From assembly GCF_004135205.1 (NCBI RefSeq), contig NZ_CP035490.1, positions 3,241,501 through 3,305,500 of the forward strand: a DNA stretch of 64,000 bases, written 5' to 3'. A model generated the notes under the pieces. It was not told where the DNA came from. It ran no database searches and saw only the letters and a program-made list of their open reading frames with translations. This DNA comes from Hahella sp. KA22 (GTDB taxonomy: Bacteria; Pseudomonadota; Gammaproteobacteria; Pseudomonadales; Oleiphilaceae). Below are positions 43,508-52,585 of this stretch, one piece after another (the first letter of the stretch is position 1; the number at the start of each line of letters is the position of its first letter). A program made the translations under genes and the position numbers.

Positions 43508-45349
43508 ATGGCTACAAGACAGGTAAAGTCGGAGAAGGATAAAAGGCTGCAGGGAAGTAGATCGAAACGTCCCTTGGGGATGTTTATGCTGGCGCTGGCG
43601 TCAGGACTGTTGGGGTCTTGCGCATTGAAACAACAAGGAAACTGGATACAGGAGGGAGAGACTGTGCCCGGCGGCAAGGGCAACGTGGTGGATCTGGATC
43701 AGGGCTGGACCGACGACACCCAGGCGGCGTTTTATTTCTCCTCACAAGGCTCGCGCATCATTCCCTACAAATGGTTTCTGGTGCTGGAGCGGAAGGACAG
43801 TCAGGCGCTGTTTCGCGCAGATGACCATATGGAGCGCATGCGCTATCTGCCGTCTACGCAGGTGGGCTCATGGAATCCGGATGGATTGCCGGTAGGCTTC
43901 GTCAAAGATGTCGGAAAAGACGGCGAGCAATGGATGGGCTTTAGCTGCGCCGCCTGCCATACGGGGCAAGTCAGCTACCGGGGGCAGGAGATTCGTATCG
44001 ACGGCGGCCCGACCCTGGGCGACGTGCAGACTTTCAACGCCGCGCTGGTGGATGCGTTGAGCAGCACCTATCAGGACAACGCCAAGTTCGACCGTTTCGC
44101 TATCAATGTATTGGGTGAGCCGGACATGGAAGCGAAATTCAAACTGCGTCAGGCGTTGTTGGCGCAAACGGAAGAGCTGGCCACCCGCAATCTGATCAAT
44201 CACTCCGCGCCCCATCAGCCGGATTATGGCTATGGGCGGGTGGACGCCATCGGGCAGATCTTCAATCAGATTATGGTGTACTTCAACGATATGCCCAACA
44301 ATGGGCATCCCGCCAATGCGCCGGTGAGCTATCCGTTTCTGTGGGGAACTCAGCAGTCGGATGTGGTGCAGTGGACAGGCTTTGCGCCTAATGGCCCGTT
44401 TGATTTCGGCGCGCTGATTCGCAATGCGGGCGAAGTGCTTGGTGTGTATGGCCAGATTAATATTCCTGACGATAAATCGGTGTATCGTTACAAGTCCTCC
44501 TTTGATATCAAAGGATTGGGTGATCTGGAGGCCTGGGTGGCGGATTTGCGTTCGCCGGCGTGGCCGACGGAGTACCTTCCTGCTGTCAATCCAGAAGTCG
44601 CGGCCCAGGGTAAAATGCACTATGACAAATACTGCCTGAGCTGCCATCAAGTGATCCCCCGCAGTCGTGAAGCGGCGGTCTACAACGCGGTGCTGACGCC
44701 CATCAACCAGGTGGGTACTGATCCGTTGGAGTGGACCAACATGATGAAGTGCTATGAAGCCGGTAAGTATGAAGGCCGCAAGAGTATGGGCATTGTCGGC
44801 GATCCCATTCCCGCCGCGACATCCGGGCTTGAACCTTTGGTGAACGCCGCAGTGGGCGGTTTGCTGGAGCACACGGCGGACTCCATTGACGCAGCCTCTG
44901 TGGACTATGCGACCGAACTGCATTCTGAGAAGGCGCGCCTGGAGAAAATCCAGGATATTCTGGGGCAGTTCAAAATCAAGCAATCGCCATCCGTCGCCTG
45001 CGGCGATAATCTTCCGATCAGTGAGGGAACATATAAAGCGCGTCCATTGAACGGCATATGGGCGACGGCCCCTTATCTGCATAACGGCTCAGTGCCGAAT
45101 CTGTATGAGTTGTTGCTGCCGGCGTCGCAGCGTTCCAAGAAGTTCTATCTGGGCTCGCGGGAACTGGATGTGGCTAAGGTCGGCTATGTTTCACAGCCTC
45201 ACATGACTTTGTCAGACGGCACGTTGATCAAGACGTTTGAATACGATACGAGCCTGAAAGGCAATTCCAACAGCGGGCATGAGTATGGCGCTAAAGACCT
45301 GAAAGAGGCCGAACGCATGGCGTTGGTGGAGTATTTGAAAACGTTGTGA
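43508..45349 (+). CDS. RoxA-like di-haem cytochrome c lipoprotein
   Basis: A 613-residue exported di-haem protein. The start MATRQVKSEK has AAGGATCAAGG upstream; a lipobox LGSC follows a hydrophobic stretch (about 22-38). Two CxxCH haem sites are visible: CAACH (147-151) and CLSCH (about 376). The C-terminus has RPLNGIWATAPYLHNGSVPNLYELL, a motif of the RoxA/MauG-related di-haem group. RoxA cleaves polyisoprene outside the cell; whether this homologue does so is not known, and most relatives have no assigned substrate. Confidence 0.8.
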   Translation: MATRQVKSEKDKRLQGSRSKRPLGMFMLALASGLLGSCALKQQGNWIQEGETVPGGKGNVVDLDQGWTDDTQAAFYFSSQGSRIIPYKWFLVLERKDSQALFRADDHMERMRYLPSTQVGSWNPDGLPVGFVKDVGKDGEQWMGFSCAACHTGQVSYRGQEIRIDGGPTLGDVQTFNAALVDALSSTYQDNAKFDRFAINVLGEPDMEAKFKLRQALLAQTEELATRNLINHSAPHQPDYGYGRVDAIGQIFNQIMVYFNDMPNNGHPANAPVSYPFLWGTQQSDVVQWTGFAPNGPFDFGALIRNAGEVLGVYGQINIPDDKSVYRYKSSFDIKGLGDLEAWVADLRSPAWPTEYLPAVNPEVAAQGKMHYDKYCLSCHQVIPRSREAAVYNAVLTPINQVGTDPLEWTNMMKCYEAGKYEGRKSMGIVGDPIPAATSGLEPLVNAAVGGLLEHTADSIDAASVDYATELHSEKARLEKIQDILGQFKIKQSPSVACGDNLPISEGTYKARPLNGIWATAPYLHNGSVPNLYELLLPASQRSKKFYLGSRELDVAKVGYVSQPHMTLSDGTLIKTFEYDTSLKGNSNSGHEYGAKDLKEAERMALVEYLKTL

Positions 45350-45425
45350 GGCGATCTCCGTCGAGATAACCGGAGCGCCGTGAGGCGTTCCGGTCTGATC
45401 GAGTTTTGATGCCGCAGGGGAAGGA

Positions 45426-45683
45426 TTAGCCTCCCATATGCTCCACCAGCGCCCGAATTTCTGGGTCTCTGACCTCAAAGGTCTCGAACACGCCCAACTG
45501 ACGCAGGCCCGGGATAAGCCCCAGCAAGTCTTTTTTCGCCGCTTCCCGGTCCGCGTCAGAAAGGCTTGTATCCTTCATATCCCGAGCGCTGAGCATAAAC
45601 GCGGCGATTGACCCTTTGCGTAAAGTCACGCCCTGATGGGCGAACATGTTTTCGTTTTCAGCAAGCACTTGTTCTGGTTTCAT
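45426..45683 (-). CDS. Small hypothetical protein divergent from AraC gene
   Basis: An 85-residue soluble protein (MKPEQVLAENENMFAHQG...). AAAGGAG precedes the ATG by 9 bases. Three helices are likely; no domain is recognised. It is divergent from the AraC-family gene across about 100 bp, a common layout for a regulator and its target. Confidence 0.65.
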   Translation of the reverse strand: MKPEQVLAENENMFAHQGVTLRKGSIAAFMLSARDMKDTSLSDADREAAKKDLLGLIPGLRQLGVFETFEVRDPEIRALVEHMGG

Positions 45684-45787
45684 ATCAGCAATCTCCTTTG
45701 GGGTTAACGGCTCCTGATGTGGGAACCGGATTGATTTCCATGTTATTTCCTTCTAAATTGACCGGCTAACGCCAATCAGAAAATAAA

Positions 45788-46576
45788 TTGCTCAATCCGG
45801 CCAAATTTGTGTCTTCCATACGTGCTAATGCCGGTTCGCCGGTTTTACCTCAAGATATTTTGGTGCGCCGCCTAAGATCAGAGGGGGCGGAAGAACGGGA
45901 AGGGCACTCTCATGAACATGGGCAATTGTTCTGTGTATTGCAGGGGCTGACGGTGGTGGATACGGATGCCGGGCGCTGGTTAATGCCGTCCAGACGTCTG
46001 GGCTGGATACCCCCATGCGTACGGCATGGCGCGCAGTATTTCGGCGCCATAGCGGGCTGGAGCCTTTACTTGCATCCTGATATTTGCGAACCCTTGCCAG
46101 ACAAGCCATGCGTCTACGAAGCAAACGCCTTGATGACGCCTATCATCGCGCGAATTGCTGAGTGGCCCGGCGGCGAGCCTCTGGATGCTCCCCGTCGTCG
46201 TTTATTGCATGTTTTGCTGGATGAAATTCAAGCGGCGCAACAACCCGCACTGCACCTGCCCATGCCAAGAGACCAACGCCTTCTGCGTCTGAGCCATAAA
46301 CTGCTCGGAGCCCCGGAAAACAACGATTCCTTGCTGGCGCTGGCCAGTGACATCGGCATGAGCGAACGCACGCTTACCCGCAAATTCCGCGAAGAAACCG
46401 GTCTGTCCCTGGGACAATGGCGACAACTGGCCAGACTGGCCCGCGCCCTCGAACTACTGGCCCAGGGCGTCCCCGTCACCCAAACCGCCCTCGACCTGGG
46501 ATACGACAGCGTCAGCGCCTTTATTACGCTGTTTCGGCGTTATTTTGGGGAGACGCCGGGGCGGTATTTGAAGTAA
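45788..46576 (+). CDS. AraC-family transcriptional regulator
   Basis: A 262-residue regulator. The N-terminal cupin-like domain (GHSHEHGQLFCVLQGLTVVDTDAGRWLMP) has His residues typical of ligand or metal binding; the C-terminal AraC domain has two HTH units: LALASDIGMSERTLTRKFREETGLSLGQW and TQTALDLGYDSVSAFITLFRRYFGETPGRY. The start is probably TTG 45788; no stronger candidate is upstream. It may control the divergent 85-residue gene. Confidence 0.92.
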   Translation: MLNPAKFVSSIRANAGSPVLPQDILVRRLRSEGAEEREGHSHEHGQLFCVLQGLTVVDTDAGRWLMPSRRLGWIPPCVRHGAQYFGAIAGWSLYLHPDICEPLPDKPCVYEANALMTPIIARIAEWPGGEPLDAPRRRLLHVLLDEIQAAQQPALHLPMPRDQRLLRLSHKLLGAPENNDSLLALASDIGMSERTLTRKFREETGLSLGQWRQLARLARALELLAQGVPVTQTALDLGYDSVSAFITLFRRYFGETPGRYLK

Positions 46577-46664
46577 TGGTGGCATATGGCTAACGGTACT
46601 GAAGCTTTGTTTCAGAGTATTCCGACGTTATTTCGAATTAAGACAATGTGAGAACGTATTTTGC

Positions 46665-46976
46665 CTATGAAGGAGTGGGGTCGCTGTGATGAGTATATTT
46701 TTTTGACTCTTCTATCATTTTCTCATTTTCGAGTCTCCTAACCTCGGAGTATAAAGTTTTTTCTACTGTATCTGCGTGTTGGTCAAATAATGGTTGTCCA
46801 AATAAGGAATAAAAAAGCGCGCCAAGGTATCCATACGATATTTCAGTTCCTAAATTGAACGCGAAGATGCTGACTCCTCCAAGCACCATGAAGACAATGG
46901 AATACCTTCTTATCATTCCCTTGTTACGTACGCTTCTAATCGCCTCATTGAGCTTATCAATATTTCTCTTCGTCAT
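46665..46976 (-). CDS. Small membrane protein, hypothetical
   Basis: A 103-residue protein with basic N-terminus, two likely helices (about 24-62) and a charged C-terminal tail (EVRRLENEKMIEESKKY). AGGGAAAT precedes the ATG. AT-rich relative to its neighbours. No family recognised. Confidence 0.55.
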   Translation of the reverse strand: MTKRNIDKLNEAIRSVRNKGMIRRYSIVFMVLGGVSIFAFNLGTEISYGYLGALFYSLFGQPLFDQHADTVEKTLYSEVRRLENEKMIEESKKYTHHSDPTPS

Positions 46977-47234
46977 ATTTCCCTGATGAAACCTTAATTA
47001 GATTCGGTACGAAGAGAATACCTTTACGACACAAAGGCTTGCAAACGATTCGGCTCTGGATTGAGCAGAGTAATGGCCTTATTGTGGTGTGCAAGCGGTT
47101 CTTGGCGTCCAGGTGTTGGGATGCTGATTTCCTCATTTCTTACACACTTCTTCCGTAGTTCCTGCGGATTCGCCTCTTACTATGTATTTCACGGATCAGG
47201 AAGCGCAACGTGAACAACAGAGGTAGGTGGCTGT

Positions 47235-48326
47235 ATGAAAAACTATTTGAAAATAAAGAGCTTAAATGAGTCGCATGGAGCGTTTGGTAAAGCGGGCGGG
47301 GCCGGTCTGGTTGCGCTGTGTTTGAGCGCGGGTTTGGCGCTGTCTGGATGTGGCGGGTCTGCGGCGGTGTCGGATAGCGCAGCGGATGATTCTTCTGGAA
47401 CAGTGGTCGACGATAGTTCCTCCAGCGATTTTTCGGGTAGTTCTGGGGACGCCTTCAGCGTTGATATCACCAACGCCATTTTTACTGAAACCAGCGGCGA
47501 CTGCGCTGACTATGACAACACGCTTGAAGCGTCCGTGACGGATATCCAGCGTGGACTTGGTTTTGATGCGGCGGTGACTATTAGCAGCGACTCGGACAGT
47601 TGCACGCTGACTTCCAACTCCATTCCTAACCACGATTTTAACGACGCCACCGCGCATTTCGCCAACAACGTGGCGGAGGTCAGTCAGAGCTTCAGTATTC
47701 CCAGAAACCCTTCTTCCGCCTCTTCCACCACCTCGCTCAGTCAGCGTCTGGTGAACGGCGTGATGTTGAACGGCGTCATATTGGATCTGTTGTCTGCCGG
47801 TTGCTATAACCCCTCCAGCCCTATGGCGGATTCAGACGGCAACACCGCCATTGGGTGTCCAGATACGTCCGACTGGTTATTGGACCCTCTCGGCACGGAC
47901 AGCAAATTTGGCGCGGACGCCCATAACGCCCACACCCAGCCAGGCGGACTGTACCATTATCATGGCAACCCCAACGCCATGTTCGACAGCAACCCCGGAC
48001 CAAACGGATCGCCGGTGATTGGTTTCGCGGCGGACGGTTTTCCCATCTACGGCAGCTATTTCCTGGACCCTGATTCAGGCACGGTGCGCAAAGCCGTGTC
48101 CGGCTACACCCTAAAGACCGGCGCCCGGGGGACTAAAAGTACGAGTAACCCGGGCGGCTCCTACGATGGAACCTATATTGACGACTGGGAGTTCACCAAT
48201 GCCGGCGACCTTGACGCCTGTAACGGCATGACAGTGGACGGTCAGTACGGCTACTACGTGACGGATGCTTATCCCTGGGTGTTGAATTGCTTCCGCGGCG
48301 CGCCTGACAGCTCGTTCTACAAATAA
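47235..48326 (+). CDS. YHYH-domain exported lipoprotein
   Basis: A 363-residue lipoprotein: hydrophobic stretch then LALSGCGG (acylated Cys about 39), an acidic Ser/Asp linker (about 44-75), then the YHYH domain with GGLYHYHGNP, GFAADGFPIYGSYF and YGYYVTDAYPWVLNCFRG. The domain is of unknown function, common in marine bacteria. It is followed after 13 bp by a HupE/UreJ-type gene, a pairing that suggests a shared metal- or redox-related role in the envelope; this is inference. Confidence 0.85.
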   Translation: MKNYLKIKSLNESHGAFGKAGGAGLVALCLSAGLALSGCGGSAAVSDSAADDSSGTVVDDSSSSDFSGSSGDAFSVDITNAIFTETSGDCADYDNTLEASVTDIQRGLGFDAAVTISSDSDSCTLTSNSIPNHDFNDATAHFANNVAEVSQSFSIPRNPSSASSTTSLSQRLVNGVMLNGVILDLLSAGCYNPSSPMADSDGNTAIGCPDTSDWLLDPLGTDSKFGADAHNAHTQPGGLYHYHGNPNAMFDSNPGPNGSPVIGFAADGFPIYGSYFLDPDSGTVRKAVSGYTLKTGARGTKSTSNPGGSYDGTYIDDWEFTNAGDLDACNGMTVDGQYGYYVTDAYPWVLNCFRGAPDSSFYK

Positions 48327-48339
48327 TGGGAGGTTGGCG

Positions 48340-49440
48340 ATGAGCGCTTTCAGATTCGCATTCGCAGCGTTGTTTGCTCTTCTGACCGCCCCGGCGTGGG
48401 CGCACCAGGCTGGCGTTACCGATACCGCTGTGCAGATCGGCGCCAGTAAGGTGAAAGTTGTGTATACCGCGCCAGAGGCGGAGCTCGTCGCCGACTCAGT
48501 CATCGCTTCCAGGAGCGAAGCGATGACTGCCCTGGTTGGCGCAGGCTTTCAATTGCGTAACGATAATCGCGCCTGCGCGCTGATCGACGCCCGCTCACAG
48601 ACCCTGGATCAAATCGCCTCGCGGCAGTTCGCCATGCTTTACGATTGTGGCGGCGATGTCGGCGTATTAACGGTTAGCTATCTCCTGTTGCAAGACAATG
48701 CCGAGCACAAGAACTTTGTGCGCATTGTCCTGGCGGACCGGACCGCCACGGTGGTGTTTGATAGCGATCGTAGAACCCAGGAAATCCCCGTCGCGCAGTC
48801 TTTGCGGGCATGGAGCAAAGCACTGACGGACGACTTTATGGGGGACTTGGGCGGCTCCAGCGGCATGAGCCAGTATTCCGACTATTTTATGCTGGGGCTG
48901 GAGCACATTGTTTTCGGCTTTGATCATCTTTTATTTCTGCTAGGCCTCTTGCTGCTGCCTTTAGGGTGGAAACAGCTGGCTGCGCTGATTACCTCCTTTA
49001 CTGTCGCGCACTCTATTACGCTGGCGGCCTCCGTATTGAATTGGATCAGCCCACCGATGATGTGGGTGGAGGCGGGCATTGCGTTAAGCATTGTCTATGT
49101 GGCCCTGGAGAATCTGTGGGAGCTGCGTGGTGAACCGACCGCGAAAACTCTGGCTGCCCGTTGGAAGCGGCGTTTACTGGTGACGTTCTCATTCGGATTG
49201 ATTCACGGCTTCGGCTTTTCGTTCATCCTGCGGGAAATCGGGCTCGGCGACCAACTTGCCGGGGCGCTGATGTCGTTCAATATAGGCGTGGAGGTGGGGC
49301 AGATCGCTATCGTAACGGCGGCGTACGCCTTGATCTATTACGCGATGAAAGACTGGAATCTGTTGCGGATGGCGCGGGTTGGCTCGTTGTTTGTGGCGGC
49401 GATGGGCGGTTATTGGCTGGTGGAGCGCTTAGCCGCCTGA
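48340..49440 (+). CDS. HupE/UreJ-type membrane protein
   Basis: A 366-residue protein with signal peptide (to AWAHQAG), a periplasmic domain (about 22-185), then about six to seven membrane helices carrying the HupE/UreJ_2 features: GLEHIVFGFDHLLFLLGLLLLP, TSFTVAHSITLAAS and GLIHGFGFSFILREIG, which are His-rich. GGGAGG lies 6 bases before ATG 48340 (a TTG at 48334 is less likely). Relatives are candidate nickel or other metal permeases. It is probably co-transcribed with the YHYH gene. Confidence 0.85.
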   Translation: MSAFRFAFAALFALLTAPAWAHQAGVTDTAVQIGASKVKVVYTAPEAELVADSVIASRSEAMTALVGAGFQLRNDNRACALIDARSQTLDQIASRQFAMLYDCGGDVGVLTVSYLLLQDNAEHKNFVRIVLADRTATVVFDSDRRTQEIPVAQSLRAWSKALTDDFMGDLGGSSGMSQYSDYFMLGLEHIVFGFDHLLFLLGLLLLPLGWKQLAALITSFTVAHSITLAASVLNWISPPMMWVEAGIALSIVYVALENLWELRGEPTAKTLAARWKRRLLVTFSFGLIHGFGFSFILREIGLGDQLAGALMSFNIGVEVGQIAIVTAAYALIYYAMKDWNLLRMARVGSLFVAAMGGYWLVERLAA

Positions 49441-49577
49441 CGCAGGAAAACGCGGCGTCGAGCCTGTTTCAGCAGACGGTTAATCGCGGAAGAATTATTT
49501 GCGTCGGGCTGTATTGAGCGCCCCGAAAGGCGTGGATAAAATCGCCGGATTTCCAACTATCGTCGGTGAGACAGCAT

Positions 49578-50159
49578 ATGTGGCGTTCGGTTTCTTCAAG
49601 CGAGCAGGGACAACAGCAGGAACGGCGTCCAGCCTCTGGCGGCGTCAAGGAATCCAGCTTCTGGCTGAGTCAGATATTCATGTTGGCGGCGACCGTGCTG
49701 GGGGTATTTCTCGCTGCCCAGGAAGGCCTCAATCAGGCGATTGCGTTTGACGACCTGACATCCCGTCAGAACAACTATTATTTACGCAGCTCCCTGGCCA
49801 GCGAGTTGCAGAGCAATATTGCCCAGGCCAAGGAGTATGCAGCGTTTGTGCAACGGTCCAGCGACAATACGATCAAACAGTATCCGCTGCAGTTGGACCT
49901 GTTTGTGTGGGAGAGCATGCGCTATTCCTCCGCCACCCTGGAGACGCCATCGGAGTTTATCTCTGAGATTCAGCGCTTCTATCGAGAAGCCAATGACATT
50001 CGCCAGAAGATTGAGCGTAGAGTTTATAGTTCTGAGTTTGGTGGACAGGAGCTGCTGAAAGTGACGGAGCGCATGGAGAAAGACGTCGCGCCAAAATTGC
50101 GCGCCAACATCGATGGCCTGAAAAAGTCACTGGCGGACAAGGGCGTAGTGTTGGATTGA
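49578..50159 (+). CDS. Membrane protein, paralogue of the 54497-55099 gene (copy 1)
   Basis: A 193-residue protein with a variable hydrophilic N-terminus and one membrane helix (KESSFWLSQIFMLAATVLGVFLAA). A helical soluble part follows with DDLTSRQNNYYLRSSLASELQSNIAQ and PLQLDLFVWESMRYSSATLETPSEFI. The start is probably ATG 49578; GTG 49566 is also open. It is strongly similar along its whole length to the second copy about 4.9 kb away. Family unknown to me. The long helices suggest a coiled-coil or scaffold-like periplasmic or cytoplasmic domain. Confidence 0.75.
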   Translation: MWRSVSSSEQGQQQERRPASGGVKESSFWLSQIFMLAATVLGVFLAAQEGLNQAIAFDDLTSRQNNYYLRSSLASELQSNIAQAKEYAAFVQRSSDNTIKQYPLQLDLFVWESMRYSSATLETPSEFISEIQRFYREANDIRQKIERRVYSSEFGGQELLKVTERMEKDVAPKLRANIDGLKKSLADKGVVLD

Positions 50160-50322
50160 AACCGTTGCGTGGGCGACGATGTCGCCCAAAATGTTCAATT
50201 ATTCCACAGACTTGCTTGCATTCTAGTGGGATGGGCTTGATCAGATTTTCTACGAGTGTTAGAACTTGATCCTGTCCACTAACGGAAAGACTTATCGCCA
50301 CGCCATAAGCAAGGGATAAACT

Positions 50323-50937
50323 ATGGTTAGCCTCGAATATCTGATGACTTCCCTGATTGTCGTATTACTCCCTGGAACCGGTGTGTTGTACACCGTATCC
50401 GCCGGATTAATGGGCGGTCGGCGCGCAGCTCTGTTCGCCGCGGTGGGATGCACTGCAGGCATTATTCCGCATTTGCTGGCCTGCGCTCTGGGGTTGGCGG
50501 CGATTCTACACGCCAGCAGCCTGGCCTTTCAGGTAGTCAAATATGTTGGCGTAGCTTACTTAATGTATCTCGCCTGGATGATGTGGAGGGACTCCGGCGT
50601 TGTCGCTTTTGACGCTTCGCCGGATGAGAAAAAAGCCACAAGCTTCGCTATCAAAGCCTGCCTGATCAATATTCTTAACCCCAAACTGTCCATCTTTTTT
50701 CTGGCGTTTCTACCCCAGTTCGTTCCCCATGAAGCCGCCTCGCCAATCTCTCATATGTTGCTGTTAAGCGCTATTTTCATGGGGATGACGCTGGTGGTCT
50801 TCACGCTTTATGGCCTGTTCGCTAACGCCGTGCGCGACTACATAGCAGGCTCTCCCAAACTGATGCAATGGACCCAGAAAACTTTCGCCGGCGCTTTCGT
50901 CGCTTTAGGCGTCAAGCTCGCGACAGTGGAGCGTTGA
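50323..50937 (+). CDS. LysE/RhtB-family amino-acid exporter
   Basis: A 204-residue membrane protein with about six helices and the LysE signature at the start (LLPGTGVLYTVSAGLMGGRRAALFAAVGCTAG) and the ACLINILNPKLSIFFLAFLPQFV block. Such proteins export amino acids or homoserine lactones. It is followed at 38 bp by the SUFU-like gene. Confidence 0.9.
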   Translation: MVSLEYLMTSLIVVLLPGTGVLYTVSAGLMGGRRAALFAAVGCTAGIIPHLLACALGLAAILHASSLAFQVVKYVGVAYLMYLAWMMWRDSGVVAFDASPDEKKATSFAIKACLINILNPKLSIFFLAFLPQFVPHEAASPISHMLLLSAIFMGMTLVVFTLYGLFANAVRDYIAGSPKLMQWTQKTFAGAFVALGVKLATVER

Positions 50938-50975
50938 GAGCCTCAACTCACAGGAAGTCGTCAAAAGGAGTGAGC

Positions 50976-51767
50976 GTGAAAAGCTTATTTAACAAACTGG
51001 CCGGATTATTCTCCAACAGGGCGTCTGAGAGTGGCCAGGGCTCTGCGCCGATCACGCAGAATGAATCCCCGCAAGAGCAGTTCTGGCAAAAAGTTTACGA
51101 TGAGCGGTCGGAATACTATGAGACCCATTTTGGCGCTCTGCCGTCGGAAATTCTAAAGATCGGCCACATGTTTGGCGTCTGGCCCGGCGGTGGGCTGTAT
51201 ATGATTCCCGCCAATAAACTGGGGGAAGGCATGTGGGTGTACACCACCTTTGGTTTCACCAATCCGGATATGCCCTCGGGCGTGGCGGCGAATAATGTGG
51301 ACGTGGAGAAGGATGAGCAAGGTCGCGTGATCAGTAGCGCGGCGATGCTGACCCGAAAGAACGTGGCGGCGCACAACGAGGGCGTTCCCGGCTACGGCTA
51401 TGAGATGCTGATGATCGCCCGGGAAAAGGCGGAATGGCCGCTTTGGTTTCTGCAGTGGACCGCCAATGCGGAGATCCTCAACGATGCGGGCATACTGGAG
51501 CGGGTCAGTAAGCATGACGGCCTGACGGTGGAGGAGATTCAGGCTGGCGAATCCGAATTCATCAATGTTTTGATCGCAAAAGCCCAGCCTCCGCTGCCGT
51601 CAACAGGAAAGCTCTCCAATGGCAATATGGAAATCCTGATCGCCACCGTGATCACCGACGAGGAGATGCGCTGGTCCATGGAGCATGGTCGGCCAGCGCT
51701 ACTACAAAGATTGATGAAGGCCGGCGTGGGGCAGGTGAGCGATCGTCATCGGGCGAGTGTGGTGTGA
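50976..51767 (+). CDS. SUFU-like protein, divergent
   Basis: A 263-residue soluble protein. From about residue 30, FWQKVYDERSEYYETHFG, MWVYTTFGFTNPDMP and YGYEMLMIAREKAEWPLWFLQWTANAEIL resemble the suppressor-of-fused fold. GTG 50976 is the start (AAGGAG 6 bases upstream); an open frame upstream belongs to the lysE gene overlap. Unlike the 28689 gene, it sits in ordinary-GC sequence with no toxin nearby. Confidence 0.65.
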   Translation: MKSLFNKLAGLFSNRASESGQGSAPITQNESPQEQFWQKVYDERSEYYETHFGALPSEILKIGHMFGVWPGGGLYMIPANKLGEGMWVYTTFGFTNPDMPSGVAANNVDVEKDEQGRVISSAAMLTRKNVAAHNEGVPGYGYEMLMIAREKAEWPLWFLQWTANAEILNDAGILERVSKHDGLTVEEIQAGESEFINVLIAKAQPPLPSTGKLSNGNMEILIATVITDEEMRWSMEHGRPALLQRLMKAGVGQVSDRHRASVV

Positions 51768-51814
51768 GCCCTCTTTTACGCATGATAGCTCAAAACCCTG
51801 CATACACTTTCGTT

Positions 51815-52354
51815 TTACTCCGCCTGTAATTCTGGTTGTTCAATCAGATATTCATAGAAAAGCGTGTCGGAATGGCTGGAGGCGAGATAGAAATTATTTT
51901 TCTCCAGCATTTTAAGTGAGGCGGCGTTGTCTCTGGCGACGCCGCAGCTTATTTTGGCGACGCCTTTGTTTTGCCCCGCCCAACCAATAATTCCTTCCAT
52001 GAGTTCCGTACCAAGCCCTTGCGACCAATATGACTCGCCTAAAATGTAGCCCAGGCGCAATTCAGTGAGCGCCAAAGGAAGCGGGATCGAGTGGAGAAAT
52101 ACGAATCCGACGACGTCGGAAGACTTGATTTCCTTGACGACAAACACCGGCGACTCAGCTAATCGGTCGTCCAGCCATGATATGGCGTCCTGCCGATTGA
52201 CGATGCGGCGCCAGTCATCAGGAGCAAAGCGCGTTGCGTTCGGTGTGAGAATCCTCTCGATATTGCGATAGAGGTCATCGCCGTCGCCAGTGGAGGTCAC
52301 GCAGCGAAGGTTATACACATAAAGTCTTTGCGTTTTGAATCCACATCGGTACAT
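51815..52354 (-). CDS. GNAT-family acetyltransferase (RimJ/RimL type)
   Basis: A 179-residue acetyltransferase. Motifs: FKTQRLYVYNLR, ELRLGYILGESYWSQGLGTELMEGIIGWA (acetyl-CoA binding) and ARDNAASLKMLEKNNFYL. It probably acetylates a protein or small molecule at an amino group. Single gene on the minus strand; the ribosome site is weak. Confidence 0.9.
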   Translation of the reverse strand: MYRCGFKTQRLYVYNLRCVTSTGDGDDLYRNIERILTPNATRFAPDDWRRIVNRQDAISWLDDRLAESPVFVVKEIKSSDVVGFVFLHSIPLPLALTELRLGYILGESYWSQGLGTELMEGIIGWAGQNKGVAKISCGVARDNAASLKMLEKNNFYLASSHSDTLFYEYLIEQPELQAE

Positions 52355-52524
52355 AGCGGTATACGGCTCTCTGGTGTGGCGTTAATGGGGCGATATGGGA
52401 AAGCTATCTATCCTAGAGAATGGAAATGGGGCGCAGTAGAGCGGATATAGGCATTTAATCGGCGGATTTTGGGATTTGCTGGGATGAGGGGCATCACTGA
52501 ACCTCCCTTTTCTGACTACACTAA

Positions 52525-52538
52525 GTCAGTAGACTGAC
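52525..52538. promoter_or_regulatory. Short palindrome before the hexanucleotide repeat
   Basis: GTCAGTAGACTGAC is a perfect 14-bp palindrome 8 bp before the tandem repeat and about 50 bp before the solute-binding gene. It may be an operator. Confidence 0.45.
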
Positions 52539-52545
52539 CAACGCC

Positions 52546-52575
52546 GCCAGTGCCAGTGCCAGTGCCAGTGCCAGT
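52546..52575 (+). repeat. Five tandem GCCAGT hexamers at the start of a solute-binding gene
   Basis: GCCAGT is repeated five times without change, then GATAGTGATA leads to ATG 52586. Read from the GTG at 52550, the repeats encode VPVPVPV in frame with the gene. Six-base units would keep frame if copy number changed but would alter promoter or ribosome-site spacing. Confidence 0.95.
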
Positions 52576-52585
52576 GATAGTGATA

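Noticed and set aside
43868-45082. Long antisense frame of 404 residues opposite the di-haem cytochrome gene
   Set aside because: It mirrors the codon pattern of the real gene, has no recognisable domain, and the plus-strand frame has clear haem motifs.
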